A program made the translations under genes and the position numbers. A DNA stretch of 64,000 nucleotides. Source: Neocallimastix lanati (nom. inval.). Taxonomy: Eukaryota; Neocallimastigomycota; Neocallimastigomycetes; Neocallimastigales; Neocallimastigaceae. The notes beneath the pieces are model-generated. The model was not told the origin of the DNA. It was given only the letters and a program-made list of their open reading frames with translations, and searched no databases. Shown here piece by piece: positions 31,749 to 43,173 of the stretch (position 1 is its first letter; every line of letters begins with the position of its first letter). Where the stretch lies: contig JACVTC010000168.1 of the NCBI GenBank assembly GCA_016946835.1, forward strand, positions 221,501-285,500, given 5' to 3'.

Positions 31749-32798
31749 ATGAAAAAGGAAGCAATAAAGGACAACAAAATTATTTTAAAAGCTGAAGATT
31801 TGGACGGATATTTAACTCCGGAAGATTTATCAGATTTAAAACGTCTTGATGAAATGTTTAAAGAAACAATGAAATCTTTTGAACCTGTCAATGAAGAAAA
31901 AATTGTTGAAGGTTATGATAAACTTGGAAAGGAAATGAAAGAAATTTGTGAAAAACATCCAAATATTAAAGTTTTTAATTTTGTCACAGAAAGAAATGAT
32001 CATGCCGAATGTTCTCGTGTAATTTCAAAACTTCGTGATATCAACACAGACCATCAAGAATTTTTGTATTATAGTCAACGTGCCTATGAAATGCTTTTTA
32101 GGATGGCTTTTACCGATAAAGAATCAAAAATGAAAAGTCATATTTTGGTAAAGACCCCAGTAAACTTTCCTATTCAAAACTATGCTGTTCATAGAATACC
32201 TAATATAGATGATAAAATAGAAAATTCCGTTATGTGTGTCATGCTTCGTGGTGCTCTCCTTCCCAGTATGATCTTTTCAAAAGAAATTCAAGAATATTCA
32301 TCACATGGTTATATCACACCATTTGCTTTATTTAAAATTAGTCGTAACGATACCAAAAATGAATCAAATATGGAATATATTATGGATTTAAATAAATCAT
32401 TCTTTGATTTGGAACAACTTGATGGTAAAGATTTAATTTTTGCTGATCCTATGAATGCTACTGGTGGTTCTCTTGTCACCGTTGTAAAATATCTTCAAGA
32501 ACAGGGCGTAAAGCCAAAGTCAATTAAATTTTTCAATACTGTTTCCACATTAAAGGGTAGTATTCGTGTTACACGTGCTCTTCCAAATTGTACATGTTAT
32601 ACCCTCTGGCTTGATCCAGTAATGAATGAAAAAGCCTATATTATGCCTGGTCTTGGTGATGCTGGTGATCGTCTTAATGGTTGTGATACCAAGGAAGCTC
32701 CACGTAATATTATTCAATTAATAGCAGACTATGGAAATAACATTACAGGTCTCTATCGTAAACAACTTTTTGAAATTGAAAAAGTTGTTTTAGGTTAA
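31749..32798 (+). CDS. Uracil phosphoribosyltransferase-family protein, 349 aa
   Basis: Expected to convert uracil plus PRPP to UMP (pyrimidine salvage, cytosol). The PRPP-binding loop DPMNATGGS is at 233-241 (family: DPMLATGGS), and the uracil-binding C-terminal motif [12 protein letters not shown] is at 297-308. The family landmarks KLRDINT (94-100) and MLRGALLP (165-172) are also present. The catalytic core begins near residue 73, so there is an extra acidic/helical N-terminus of about 70 residues and a tail of about 40, against about 208 residues for bacterial Upp. No signal peptide, membrane segment or intron. It stands alone between repeat-rich spacers. The Asn in place of Leu in DPM-N-ATGGS and the extensions leave open a related phosphoribosyltransferase or regulatory role. 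Fungal origin versus transfer from bacteria cannot be judged by eye. Confidence 0.85.
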   Translation: MKKEAIKDNKIILKAEDLDGYLTPEDLSDLKRLDEMFKETMKSFEPVNEEKIVEGYDKLGKEMKEICEKHPNIKVFNFVTERNDHAECSRVISKLRDINTDHQEFLYYSQRAYEMLFRMAFTDKESKMKSHILVKTPVNFPIQNYAVHRIPNIDDKIENSVMCVMLRGALLPSMIFSKEIQEYSSHGYITPFALFKISRNDTKNESNMEYIMDLNKSFFDLEQLDGKDLIFADPMNATGGSLVTVVKYLQEQGVKPKSIKFFNTVSTLKGSIRVTRALPNCTCYTLWLDPVMNEKAYIMPGLGDAGDRLNGCDTKEAPRNIIQLIADYGNNITGLYRKQLFEIEKVVLG

Positions 32799-32956
32799 AT
32801 ATTATTTATTAATTTATTTATTTATATTTTTTTTTAAAAAAAATATTATCTATAAATTAGAAAATAAAATATAATAATAATAAAAAAAAAATAAAATAAT
32901 AAAATAAAATAAAATAAAATAAAATAAAATAAAATAAAATAAAAAAAAAATAAAAA

Positions 32957-32990
<34 letters not shown>

Positions 32991-34429
32991 TATTTAATAA
33001 TCTATCTTTCTTTTTGAATGAATATAATTAAATTAAAAGTAAAATAAAAGTACCAAAAAATAAAAAATAAATAGAACAATTATTGTATGAAGTACAAACG
33101 AAGTTTTTAATGATTATATTTATATATAACCTTTGAATTTGTTTAATATTTTGTTCAATTTTATTTTATCATCATTATATTTTAATAATAATTAGGAAAG
33201 CTGTTCAATTAATTGCATTGATGTATATATACTTATTTTAAATTATAAAAACGAATTAATAGATAATGAAGACTATTAAAAATTAATAGTACTTTTAAAT
33301 ACTTTTTTTTTTTTTTTTTTTTTTTATTGATTTTAAATATCATTTTTTTTTTTTTTATTGAATTTAAATATCAGATTTTTAATTAATTTTTCCTTTAATA
33401 TTAATAATGCTTACTTAAATAAATATATATATATATATTTTTTAATTATTATTATGTTATCTATTAGAGAAATAAAAAAAAAATTAATAAGAAAAAAATT
33501 TTTTTTTCGTTCTTTTTTTCTTTAGTTTATTATCAAATAAGTTTTATTTTATATACAATATAAATTATTTATTATTCATGCATTTAATTATTATATATAT
33601 TATTATTTTTTATTTTATTAATATTTTTAATATAAATTAACATTCAAAGTATAAATCGTGAAGGCTTCTCTATAATAATACCAGTTATAACTAATGAATT
33701 TGAAATGTTTATGTGATTTTTGAGAAAAAAACGATATAAATTTAAAAAACAGTGCTTTATAAGCTCTTAATAGAGTAAAATAGCTTATGAAATAATTAAA
33801 TTATTTGTAAGAAATGGCTCTATAATGGCTGTAATTTAAAGATTAAGATAAATATTGATATATTGAGGTTATCAAATAGTAGTATTGATATATTGAAGTT
33901 ATCAAATAGTAGTATATTAAATTTCTTATTTAAAATAGTTTTGAAATTAATAATAAGTTAATTTTAATGAAATAAAAATTTAAAAAATATTAAAACTTTC
34001 AAAAAAAAAAAATAAAATAAAAAAATAAAAAAATGATTGAATATTTCATCTAGTAAAGTTTTGATATTAATTCGAAATATATCACAGAAACTCTACTGTT
34101 CATCCTTTTTTGTTATATAAATTTTTACTCTATAATAAATTACAAATGGATGATCAATAAAAGCGTTATAATGAGAAAAATTCAAAATATATTTATGATT
34201 TATATTTATATTTTTTTTTATTTAATATGATGATAGTGGTTAAGCAATTTATACATTAAATATAAATAAAAAAATATTATTATTTTTATTTATTTATTAT
34301 TTTTTTTATTATTTTATTCATTTATTTTTTATTATTTTATTTTTTTTTCTTTATTTAATAGCTTTTTTTTAAATATTTTTCTATCTAAATTATAAACAAT
34401 TTTATATATTATTTAATACATTTTATTTA
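32799..34429. other. AT-rich spacer with homopolymers and a 30-bp duplication
   Basis: Contains (AAAAT)n at about 32900-32942, an A tract at 32957-32988, T tracts near 33303-33325, and a direct repeat of 30 bp (33853-33882 and 33883-33912) around the word GTTATCAAATAGTAG. No gene seen. Confidence 0.65.
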
Positions 34430-34568
34430 TTATTAATAATTATATTATTTATTATTAATAATATTATTATTTATTATTAATAATAATATTATTTATTATT
34501 AATAATAATATTATTTATTATTAATAATAATGTTATTTATTATTAATAATAATATTATTTATTATTAA
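34430..34568. repeat. 22-bp minisatellite at 3' end of PL3 gene 1
   Basis: About five to six copies of a 22-bp unit containing AATAATAATATTATTTATT, ending about 30 bp after the stop codon of the first pectate lyase gene. It is not present behind the other copies. Confidence 0.85.
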
Positions 34569-34599
34569 TAGTAATATTTTTTTTATTAGTTTGATTATC

Positions 34600-35394
34600 T
34601 TATTTACAGACACAAGAAGAAATATTATTGGATTCACATTTTCTTTCAAGTTTAGTTGGTTCTTTACCATTTTTGTTACCTTTGAAGAGTTGACAAACAT
34701 GTCCATTGTTGACTTTAACATTCTTTAAGGTGGCCGTATCTCCAAAATTCTTATTGATTCCAACAAGAGTATTGACATTAGTAGCTGTAACATTAGTCAT
34801 GACTACTGCACGTTTACCTTGATAGCCACTCTTACAATTACCACAAGCACGATAAAGCTTACCGGAATTACGAACATCAAAGTTTGAAATGTAAACTGTT
34901 CCTGCTGAGTTATGTTGAATAATTTTATCACTTCCATTTTTGGCACCTCCTCCTTTAACATAGAATTTAGCATTAGGATTGGTACTCTTTTCGAAAGTTA
35001 AAGCATCTTCACAAACATCTTCCCACCATACATTTTCAACAGTACAACCATCACTAATACAATGAACATGTTCCTTAGAATTGGCACCGAGAATGACATT
35101 CTTTAAGGTGGCTCCCTTTTCTAAAATGAAAACAGCATCCTTGGTACCACCTTCAATTTTGGTACAATCACCAAGACCCTTTTGACCACGATCATATCTT
35201 ACCCATTGATTATTATTTTTCTTAAAACCATCGAAGGTTTGACCGGCCTTAACATAGATAGGAGCCTTATTACTAATAGTTTTCTTTGCGGTAGGCCAAG
35301 AAGCTCTTTTCTCTAAAACCGAACTTTCTTCTAAAGGAGCCGCAATGGCTAAAGAAGCCATAACCAAACAAGATAAGACACCAGATAATTTCAT
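34600..35394 (-). CDS. Secreted pectate lyase, family PL3, copy 1
   Basis: Cleaves de-esterified pectin (polygalacturonate) by Ca-dependent beta-elimination outside the cell. 264 aa: signal peptide 1-19, short propeptide ending at a dibasic KR (29-30) for Kex2-type processing, mature enzyme from 31. PL3 hallmarks: GATLKNVILGAN (94-105), DGCTVENVWWEDVCEDALTF (115-134), GGGAKNGSDKIIQHN (148-162) and YRACGNC (181-187). The acidic DVCEDALT segment corresponds to the conserved catalytic/Ca-binding part of the right-handed beta-helix. Ten cysteines in the mature chain suggest five disulfides. N-glycosylation sequons lie at 153, 201 and 257. No dockerin, CBM or linker, so it is a free enzyme, not a cellulosome subunit. 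No intron. Leftmost member of the array; variants A36, P140, A196, K215, K238. Confidence 0.95.
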   Translation of the reverse strand: MKLSGVLSCLVMASLAIAAPLEESSVLEKRASWPTAKKTISNKAPIYVKAGQTFDGFKKNNNQWVRYDRGQKGLGDCTKIEGGTKDAVFILEKGATLKNVILGANSKEHVHCISDGCTVENVWWEDVCEDALTFEKSTNPNAKFYVKGGGAKNGSDKIIQHNSAGTVYISNFDVRNSGKLYRACGNCKSGYQGKRAVVMTNVTATNVNTLVGINKNFGDTATLKNVKVNNGHVCQLFKGNKNGKEPTKLERKCESNNISSCVCK

Positions 35395-36080
35395 TTTTTT
35401 TATTAAAATTTTTATATATTAATATTAATAAATAATTAATAAATATAATAATATTTATATAATCTTTTCTTATAATTAGTTTTATTACAATATTACAATT
35501 ATTTATTTAATTGTAATTATTTTATTTTATTTTTTTTTTATAATACAAAATAATATTTATTAAATAATTCATAAAAGAAGAAGAGATTTATTCCATTATT
35601 TATATTTTTTTGTATTAATTGATTAAAATTATTACAAGTAAAATTATAAATATTAATTTTTTAAACAATATTATTTTAAAATTGTTAAATTATTAAATGA
35701 TAAAATATTAATATTATAAATTTTTTAATTTTATAATTTTATAATTAAAATTAATAATTATATTTAATAATAATTATTATTAGAATTGAAACAATGGAAA
35801 ATATTTTAAATTTAAAATAATACTATTAAATTATTTTAAAAAATTAATTATTTCATTTATGAAATATTATTTTAATTTACTATAAATAATAATTCATATA
35901 ATTAAATTTTTTCATTTATTATAATAAAAAATTATTAAAATTTTACAATGGATTTTTTTGTTATTAGATGGAATAATTATAAGAATTAAATTAAATAATA
36001 TTAAAATATATTAATTTTTTTTTAACAATAAAAATAAAAATATTTAATAACGGATATAAATTATAATCAAAAATTTCGGA

Positions 36081-36111
<31 letters not shown>

Positions 36112-37153
36112 TATAATGGGAAACAAATTTATATATTTTTATTTATTAAATTATTAAATAGTATTAATAAATATTTTTTTTAAAATGTTGCTCAAATTTA
36201 TTACATTTTTATTAACATAATCATTAAAACAATTTTTAAATAAATGAAATTATTCCCTTTAATAATATATTTATTTCCCATTACATTTTAATATTTAATT
36301 TATACTCTCTTTAGTATTTTTGATAATAATATTAACTGTAATAAAAATATCAGTAATAGTTTTACTATTAACAATTATAATATTATATTTATAATATTAC
36401 TATTAGTATTATTACTCTTATTATTATTAATATTATTATCTCATACTTATTTAAAAATAATTATTAGAATTTCATATAATATTATTTATTTTAAAAAAAT
36501 AAATTAATAATATTAATTGTTTAAATAAATAGTAAAATAATAATAATAATAATAATTAATGGTATTATTTAGTATTAACTCATTAAATATAACTATTATA
36601 TACGAATTAATTTTTATTTTTTTTATTAAAATTTTATGTTTATTTAATATTGAATGTAAAATGAAAAAATATTAAATAAATTATATAATAAATTATACTT
36701 ACAAAAAATATTTTCTTCTATATTTATTTTAAAAAAAAAGATATTAATAAAATTAGAATTAAATAAACATTTCAGTGTATTTTCAAATTATTAAAATATA
36801 TAATTTTATTGATGTTTATTAATTCAATTTCTTTGTAAATATTTATATATAAATATTTTTTTTAATTTATAATATTTTATTAATTTTATTTATTATTGTT
36901 TTATTCTAAAAAAAATAATTTATAAAGTTTTACATTACTTTAAAGATATTAATTTTTATAATGCATTTTTATAAAAACAAATTCAAAATAAGTATTTTTA
37001 ATTATTTTTTTTTTAATTTTATAATATTTATTTTTAATTTTATAATATTTATTTTTAATTAATTTTTTAAAATTATTTTTCTATTTAAATTATAAACAAT
37101 TGTATATATTATTTAAAATATTTTATTTATTATTTATTTATTAATTGATTATA
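35395..37153. other. Spacer between PL3 copies 1 and 2
   Basis: 1759 bp of AT-rich DNA, nearly identical to the spacer at 37949-39735 (same T tract at about 36079-36105, same order of motifs), so gene plus spacer forms a tandem repeat unit of about 2.55 kb. The right-hand part is 3' flank of copy 2, the left-hand part is the promoter of copy 1. Confidence 0.85.
35493..35516 (-). promoter_or_regulatory. TTACAA/TTGTAA dyad upstream of PL3 copy 1
   Basis: Inverted repeat with arms TTACAATTA and TAATTGTAA around a 6-bp spacer, about 100 bp before the ATG. It is followed (gene sense) by a third TTGTAA and by AAGAAAAGATTATATAA. About 65 bp further upstream lies GGAATAAATCTCTTCTTC. The same arrangement is seen in the other intact copies. 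Confidence 0.55.
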
Positions 37154-37948
37154 TTATTTACAAACACAAGAAGAAATATTATTGGATTCACATTTTCTTT
37201 CAAGTTTAGTTGGTTCTTTGCCATTTTTGTTACCTTTGAAGAGTTGACAAACATGTCCATTGTTGACTTTAACATTCTTTAACGTAGCGGTATCTCCAAA
37301 ATTCTTATTGATTCCAACAAGCGTATTGACATTAGTAGCTGTAACATTAGTCATGACTACTGTACGTTTACCTTGATAGCCACTCTTACAATTACCACAA
37401 GCACGATAAAGCTTACCGGAATTACGAACATCAAAGTTTGAAATGTAAACTGTTCCTGCTGAGTTATGTTGAATAATTTTATCACTTCCATTTTTGGCAC
37501 CTCCTCCTTTAACATAGAATTTGGCATTAGAATTGGTACTCTTTTCAAAAGTTAAAGCATCTTCACAAACATCTTCCCACCATACATTTTCAACAGTACA
37601 ACCATCACTAATACAATGAACATGTTCCTTAGAATTGGCACCGAGAATGACATTCTTTAAGGTGGCCCCCTTTTCTAAAATGAAAACAGCATCCTTGGTA
37701 CCACCTTCAATCTTAGTACAATCACCGAGACCCTTTTGACCACGATCATATCTTACCCATTGATTATTATTTTTCTTAAAACCATCGAAGGTTTGACCAG
37801 CCTTAACATAGATAGGAGCCTTATTACTAATAGTTTTCTTAGGGGTAGGCCAAGAAGCTCTTTTTTCTAAAACGGAACTTTCTTCTAAAGGAGCCGCAAT
37901 GGCTAAAGAAGCCATAACCAAACAAGATAAGACACCAGATAATTTCAT
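37154..37948 (-). CDS. Secreted pectate lyase, family PL3, copy 2
   Basis: Same 264-aa architecture as copy 1: signal peptide, KR propeptide site, full PL3 core, ten Cys. Differences from copy 1 are P36 for A, S140 for P and the unique T196 for A in GKRTVVMT. None touches the DVCEDALT segment, so activity should be retained. The gene and its 5' flank are the closest relatives of copy 1, in tandem on the same strand. Confidence 0.95.
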   Translation of the reverse strand: MKLSGVLSCLVMASLAIAAPLEESSVLEKRASWPTPKKTISNKAPIYVKAGQTFDGFKKNNNQWVRYDRGQKGLGDCTKIEGGTKDAVFILEKGATLKNVILGANSKEHVHCISDGCTVENVWWEDVCEDALTFEKSTNSNAKFYVKGGGAKNGSDKIIQHNSAGTVYISNFDVRNSGKLYRACGNCKSGYQGKRTVVMTNVTATNVNTLVGINKNFGDTATLKNVKVNNGHVCQLFKGNKNGKEPTKLERKCESNNISSCVCK

Positions 37949-39735
37949 TTTTTTTATTAAAATTTTTATATATTAATATTAATAAATAATTAATAAATAT
38001 AATAATATTTATATAATCTTTTCTTATAATTAGTTTTATTACAATATTACAATTATTTATTTAATTGTAATTATTTTATTTTTTTTTTTTTATAATACAA
38101 AATAATATTTATTAAATAATTCATAAAAGAAGAAGAGATTTATTCCATTATTTATATTTTTTTGTATTAATTGATTAAAATTATTACAAGTAAAATTATA
38201 AATATTAATTTTTTAAACAATATTATTTTAAAATTGTTAAATTATTAAATGATAAAATATTAATATTATAAATTTTTTAATTTTATAATTTTATAATTAA
38301 AATTAATAATTATATTTAATAATAATTATTATTAGAATTGAAACAATGGAAAATATTTTAAATTTAAAATAATACTATTAAATTATTTTAAAAAATTAAT
38401 TATTTCATTTATGAAATATTATTTTAATTTACTATAAATAATAATTCATATAATTAAATTTTTTCTTTTTATCATAATAAAAAATTATTAAAATTTTACA
38501 ATGGATTTTTTTGTTATTAGATGGAATAATTATAAGAATTAAATTAAATAATATTAAAATATATTAATTATTTTTTAACAATAAAAATAAAAATATTTAA
38601 TAACGGATATAAATTATAATCAAAATTTTCGGATTTTTTTTTTTTTTTTTTTTTTTTAAAAAATATAATGGGAAACAAATTTATATATTTTTATTTATTA
38701 AATTATTAAATAGTATTAATAAATATTATTTTTAAAATGTTGCATTTTTATTAACATAATCATTAAAACAATTTTTAAATAAATGAAATTATTCCCTTTA
38801 ATAATATATTTATTTCCCATTACATTTTAATATTTAATTTATACTCTCTTTAGTATTTTTGATAATAATATTAACTGTAATAAAAATATCAGTAATATAA
38901 AAATATCAGTAATAGTTTTACTATTAACAATTATAATATTATATTTATAATATTACTATTAGTATTATTACTCTTATTATTATTAATATTATTATCTCAT
39001 ACTTATTTAAAAATAATTATTAGAATTTCATATAATTTTATTTATTTTAAAAAAATAAATTAATAATATTAATTGTTTAAATAAATAGTAAAATAATAAT
39101 AATAATAATAATTAATGGTATTATTTAGTATTATTATTAACTCATTAAATATAACTATTATATACGAATTAATTTTTATTTTTTTTATTAAAATTTTATG
39201 TTTATTTAATATTGAATGTAAAATGAAAAAATATTAAATAAATTATATAATAAATTATACTTACAAAAAATATTTTCTTCTATATTTATTTTAAAAAAAA
39301 TGATATTAATAAAATTAGAATTAAATAAATATTTCAGTGTATTTTCAAATTATTAAAATATATAATTTTATTGATGTTTATTAATTCAATTTCTTTGTAA
39401 ATATTTATATATAAATATTTTTTTTAATTTATAATATTTTATTAATTTTATTTATTATTGTTTTATTCTAAAAAAAATTATTTATAAAGTTTCACATTAC
39501 TTTAAAGATATTAATTTTTATAATGCGTTTTTATAAAAACAAATTCAAAATAAGTATTTTTAATTATTTTTTTTTAATTTTATAATATTTATTTTTAATT
39601 TTATAATATTTATTTTTAATTTTATAATATTTATTTTTAATTAATTTTTTAAAATTATTTTTCTATTTAAATTATAAACAATTGTATATATTATTTAAAA
39701 TATTTTATTTATTATTTATTTATTAATTGATTATA
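37949..39735. other. Spacer between PL3 copies 2 and 3
   Basis: 1787 bp, aligning with 35395-37153 with small indels: one extra TAAAAATATCAGTAATA unit near 38890-38905, a missing 13-bp stretch near 38740, and one extra ATTTTATAATATTTATTTTTA unit near 39590. Confidence 0.85.
38047..38070 (-). promoter_or_regulatory. TTACAA/TTGTAA dyad upstream of PL3 copy 2
   Basis: Identical dyad to copy 1, 99 bp before the ATG, in an otherwise nearly identical 5' flank. Confidence 0.55.
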
Positions 39736-40530
39736 TTATTTACAAACACAAGAAGAAATATTATTGGATTCACATTTTCTTTCAAGTTTAGTTGGTTCTT
39801 TGCCATTTTTGTTACCTTTGAAGAGTTGACAAACATGTCCATTGTTGACTTTAACATTCTTTAAGGTGGCTGTATCTCCAAAATTCTTATTGATTCCAAC
39901 AAGAGTATTGACATTAGTAGCTGTAACATTAGTCATGACTACTGCACGTTTACCTTGATAGCCACTTTTACAATTACCACAGGCACGATAAAGCTTACCA
40001 GAATTACGAACATCAAAGTTTGAAATGTACACTGTTCCGGCTGAATTATGTTGAATAATTTTATCACTTCCATTCTTGGCACCTCCTCCTTTAACATAGA
40101 ATTTAGCATTAGGATTGGTACTCTTTTCGAAAGTTAAAGCATCTTCACAAACATCTTCCCACCATACATTTTCAACCGTACAACCATCACTAATACAATG
40201 AACATGTTCCTTAGAATTGGCACCGAGAATGACATTCTTTAAGGTGGCCCCCTTTTCTAAAATGAAAACAGCATCTTTGGTACCACCTTCAATTTTTGTA
40301 CAATCACCAAGACCCTTTTGACCACGATCATATCTTACCCATTGATTATTATTTTTCTTAAAACCATCGAAAGTTTGACCCGCCTTAACATAGATAGGAG
40401 CCTTATTACTAATAGTTTTCTTTGCGGTAGGCCAAGAAGCTCTTTTTTCTAAAACTGAACTTTCTTCTAAAGGAGCCGCAATGGCTAAAGAAGCCATAAC
40501 CAAACAAGAAAAAACACCAGATAATTTCAT
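39736..40530 (-). CDS. Secreted pectate lyase, family PL3, copy 3
   Basis: Intact 264-aa copy. Unique F7 in the signal peptide (MKLSGVFS); otherwise the same protein as copy 1 (A36, P140, A196, K215, K238). Its 3' flank belongs to the copy 1-2 type, but its 5' flank is of a second type shared with copy 7 (54096-54890). It is head-to-head with copy 4. Confidence 0.95.
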   Translation of the reverse strand: MKLSGVFSCLVMASLAIAAPLEESSVLEKRASWPTAKKTISNKAPIYVKAGQTFDGFKKNNNQWVRYDRGQKGLGDCTKIEGGTKDAVFILEKGATLKNVILGANSKEHVHCISDGCTVENVWWEDVCEDALTFEKSTNPNAKFYVKGGGAKNGSDKIIQHNSAGTVYISNFDVRNSGKLYRACGNCKSGYQGKRAVVMTNVTATNVNTLVGINKNFGDTATLKNVKVNNGHVCQLFKGNKNGKEPTKLERKCESNNISSCVCK

Positions 40531-40604
40531 TTTTTATTAATATTTATAAATATTAAATATAATATTATTATGTAATCTTTTTTACTATTAATTTTATTAC
40601 AATA

Positions 40605-40628
40605 CTACAATTATTTATTTAATTGTAA
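40605..40628 (-). promoter_or_regulatory. Imperfect dyad upstream of PL3 copy 3
   Basis: Same element as in copies 1 and 2, with one substitution in the outermost base of one arm (CTACAATTA instead of TTACAATTA). Confidence 0.5.
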
Positions 40629-42255
40629 TTATTTTATTTTATTTTTTATAATACAAAATAATATTTATTGACAATTCATAAAAGAAGAAGAGATTCATTT
40701 CATTATTTATATTTTTTTAAATTACTACTAACAATTATTAAAAGTGAAATTACAGATATTAAATATAATAAAAGGAATTAAAGTATTATTTTAAAATTTA
40801 TTAAAGTGTAAAAAATACTATTATTAATTTTTTATTTTCTACTAATTATTATTAATAATTATATTTAATAATAATAAATATTAGAGCTAACGATATTAAG
40901 AATTCAAACAATGGAAAATATATTAAATTTAAAATATTAAAGAAAAAGATTTATTTTTCTTTAAAATAAAAAATTACTTTAATTCACTAAAAATAATAAT
41001 AATTAGAAAGAAATTAATATTAAATAGGAAATAAAAATTTCATTATATAATTTTTTTTTTAATTTAAATATTTAATATTAAAATAATTAAAAATATTACA
41101 ATTTAATTAATAGTATTTTTAATTTAGTATTATAATAACAACAAAGAATTGTTAAAATCATAAATTACTATTTTTATTATAATTTTTTAATATTAAAATA
41201 AAAAATTACCGTTGATATTTATTAAAACTTTATAGTTTTTATTTTATTATTATTAGGAATTATTAAGAAAAATAATAAGTATTATATTAAAATTAATTAA
41301 TTTACCAGGTTAGATCACAATGATTATTACAAAATTTTGGAATTCTATTTTATTTTAATATGAAATAAATTCGTTCATAAATTTTTATTTTTTAATGTTT
41401 TAAATTTTAAAATTTAGGATAAAGTTTTAATAGCATTAAATTTTTTTTTAATTAAATTATAATATTATTAGAAGTAAATATAATATTTATTTTAATATTG
41501 AAGTAAAAACAATCTTTATAATAATAAAATTTATGTATAAAATTATTCCATTAAATAATATAATTATATCCCATAATTCATTAATAATTAATTTAAAAAT
41601 TTAAGGAATAATATAAAAAATAATTTTATAAAATTGTTTCTTATTGTTTTGATAAAAGTCTCCGAACTTTTTTTATAATAAATATAATCTGTAATATTTA
41701 AATTTTAATATTAGATAATTAGAAAAAAAAATAAAATATTAAAATTTAATTATTCTTGATATTAATAATGTAAAATTTAAAATATAAAGATTAAATTTTA
41801 ATATTTTTCAAGATCTTAATTATTAAATCTTTAAATTAAAAATGAAATTTTTATAATTTAATAAATTTTTTATTTCCCATTTAATATTTTATTCATTTTA
41901 TAATTATTATTTTTAATATATTAAAAATAATATTTCATAAATGAAATAGTTGACTTTTAAAAATATTTTAGTTTAAATATTTTAAATTTAAAATATTTTC
42001 CATTGTTTCAATTCTAATAGTTTTCATTATCAAATAAAATTATTAATATTAATTATAAAATTATAAATTAAAAAATTTATAATATTAATATTAATATTTA
42101 ATAGTTTTAAATAATACCTGATTTAAAAATTAATATCAAATATTATTTTTAATATTTTTAAATTATAATTTTAAAAAAAATATAAATAATGGAATAAATC
42201 TCTTCCTCTTTAGTAAATTATTAAAAAATATTAGTCTGTATTATAAAAAAAATAA

Positions 42256-42279
42256 TTACAATTAAATAAATAATTGTAA
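42256..42279 (+). promoter_or_regulatory. TTACAA/TTGTAA dyad upstream of PL3 copy 4
   Basis: Perfect 9-bp arms, 100 bp before the ATG, followed by ATATTGTAAT and AAGAAAAGATTGTATAA. Confidence 0.55.
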
Positions 42280-42378
42280 TATTGTAATAAAATTAATACT
42301 AAGAAAAGATTGTATAAATATTATTATATTTATAAAGTATTTATTAATATTAATAAATAAAAATTTTAGTTAAAAAAA

Positions 42379-43173
42379 ATGAAATTATCTGGTATTTTAT
42401 CTTGTTTGGTTATGTCTTCTTTAGCCATTGCTGCTCCTTTAGAAGAAAGTTCCGTTTTAGAAAAAAGAGTTTCTTGGCCTACCCCTAAGAAAACTATTAG
42501 TAATAAGGCTCCTATCTATGTTAAGGCTGGTCAAACCTTCGATGGTTTTAAGAAAAATAATAATCAATGGGTAAGATATGATCGTGGTCAAAAGGGTCTC
42601 GGTGATTGTACTAAGATTGAAGGTGGTACCAAGGATGCTGTTTTCATTTTAGAAAAGGGGGCCACCTTAAAGAATGTCATTCTTGGTGCCAATTCTAAGG
42701 AACATGTTCATTGTATTAGTGATGGTTGTACTGTTGAAAATGTATGGTGGGAAGATGTTTGTGAAGATGCTTTAACTTTTGAAAAGAGTACCAATCCTAA
42801 TGCTAAATTCTATGTCAAAGGAGGAGGTGCCAAGAATGGAAGTGATAAAATTATTCAACATAATTCAGCCGGAACAGTTTACATTTCAAACTTTGATGTT
42901 CGTAATTCCGGAAAACTTTATCGTGCCTGTGGTAATTGTAAGAGTGGCTATCAAGGTAAACGTGCAGTAGTCATGACTAATGTTACAGCTACTAATGTCA
43001 ATACACTTGTTGGAATCAATAGGAATTTTGGAGATACGGCCACCTTAAAGAATGTTAAAATCAACAAAGGACATGTTTGTCAACTCTTCCAAGGTAACAA
43101 AAATGGCAAAGAACCAACTAAACTTGAAAGAAAATGTGAATCCAATAATATTTCTTCTTGTGTCTGTAAATAA
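42379..43173 (+). CDS. Secreted pectate lyase, family PL3, copy 4
   Basis: Intact 264 aa. Distinct residues: I6, S13, V31 directly after the KR site, P36, R215, I228 and K230 (KINKG), Q238. The V31 changes the first residue of the predicted mature enzyme. The KINKG pair is shared only with copy 7, while Q238 is shared with copies 5 and 8, so the sequence is a mosaic. Head-to-head with copy 3 and tandem with copy 5. Confidence 0.95.
   Translation: MKLSGILSCLVMSSLAIAAPLEESSVLEKRVSWPTPKKTISNKAPIYVKAGQTFDGFKKNNNQWVRYDRGQKGLGDCTKIEGGTKDAVFILEKGATLKNVILGANSKEHVHCISDGCTVENVWWEDVCEDALTFEKSTNPNAKFYVKGGGAKNGSDKIIQHNSAGTVYISNFDVRNSGKLYRACGNCKSGYQGKRAVVMTNVTATNVNTLVGINRNFGDTATLKNVKINKGHVCQLFQGNKNGKEPTKLERKCESNNISSCVCK

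Larger units (their letters stand above)
40531..42378. other. Divergent spacer between PL3 copies 3 and 4
   Basis: 1.85-kb bidirectional region with a promoter at each end. Its middle (about 41200-42050, including TTTACCAGGTTAGATCACAA at 41301-41320) is nearly identical to 55550-56400 between copies 7 and 8. No ORF. Confidence 0.8.

Noticed and set aside
34533-34721. Small ORFs overlapping the PL3 genes (62-66 codons, also at 37357, 42779, 43052, 54299)
   Set aside because: Out-of-frame shadows of the conserved PL3 coding sequence.
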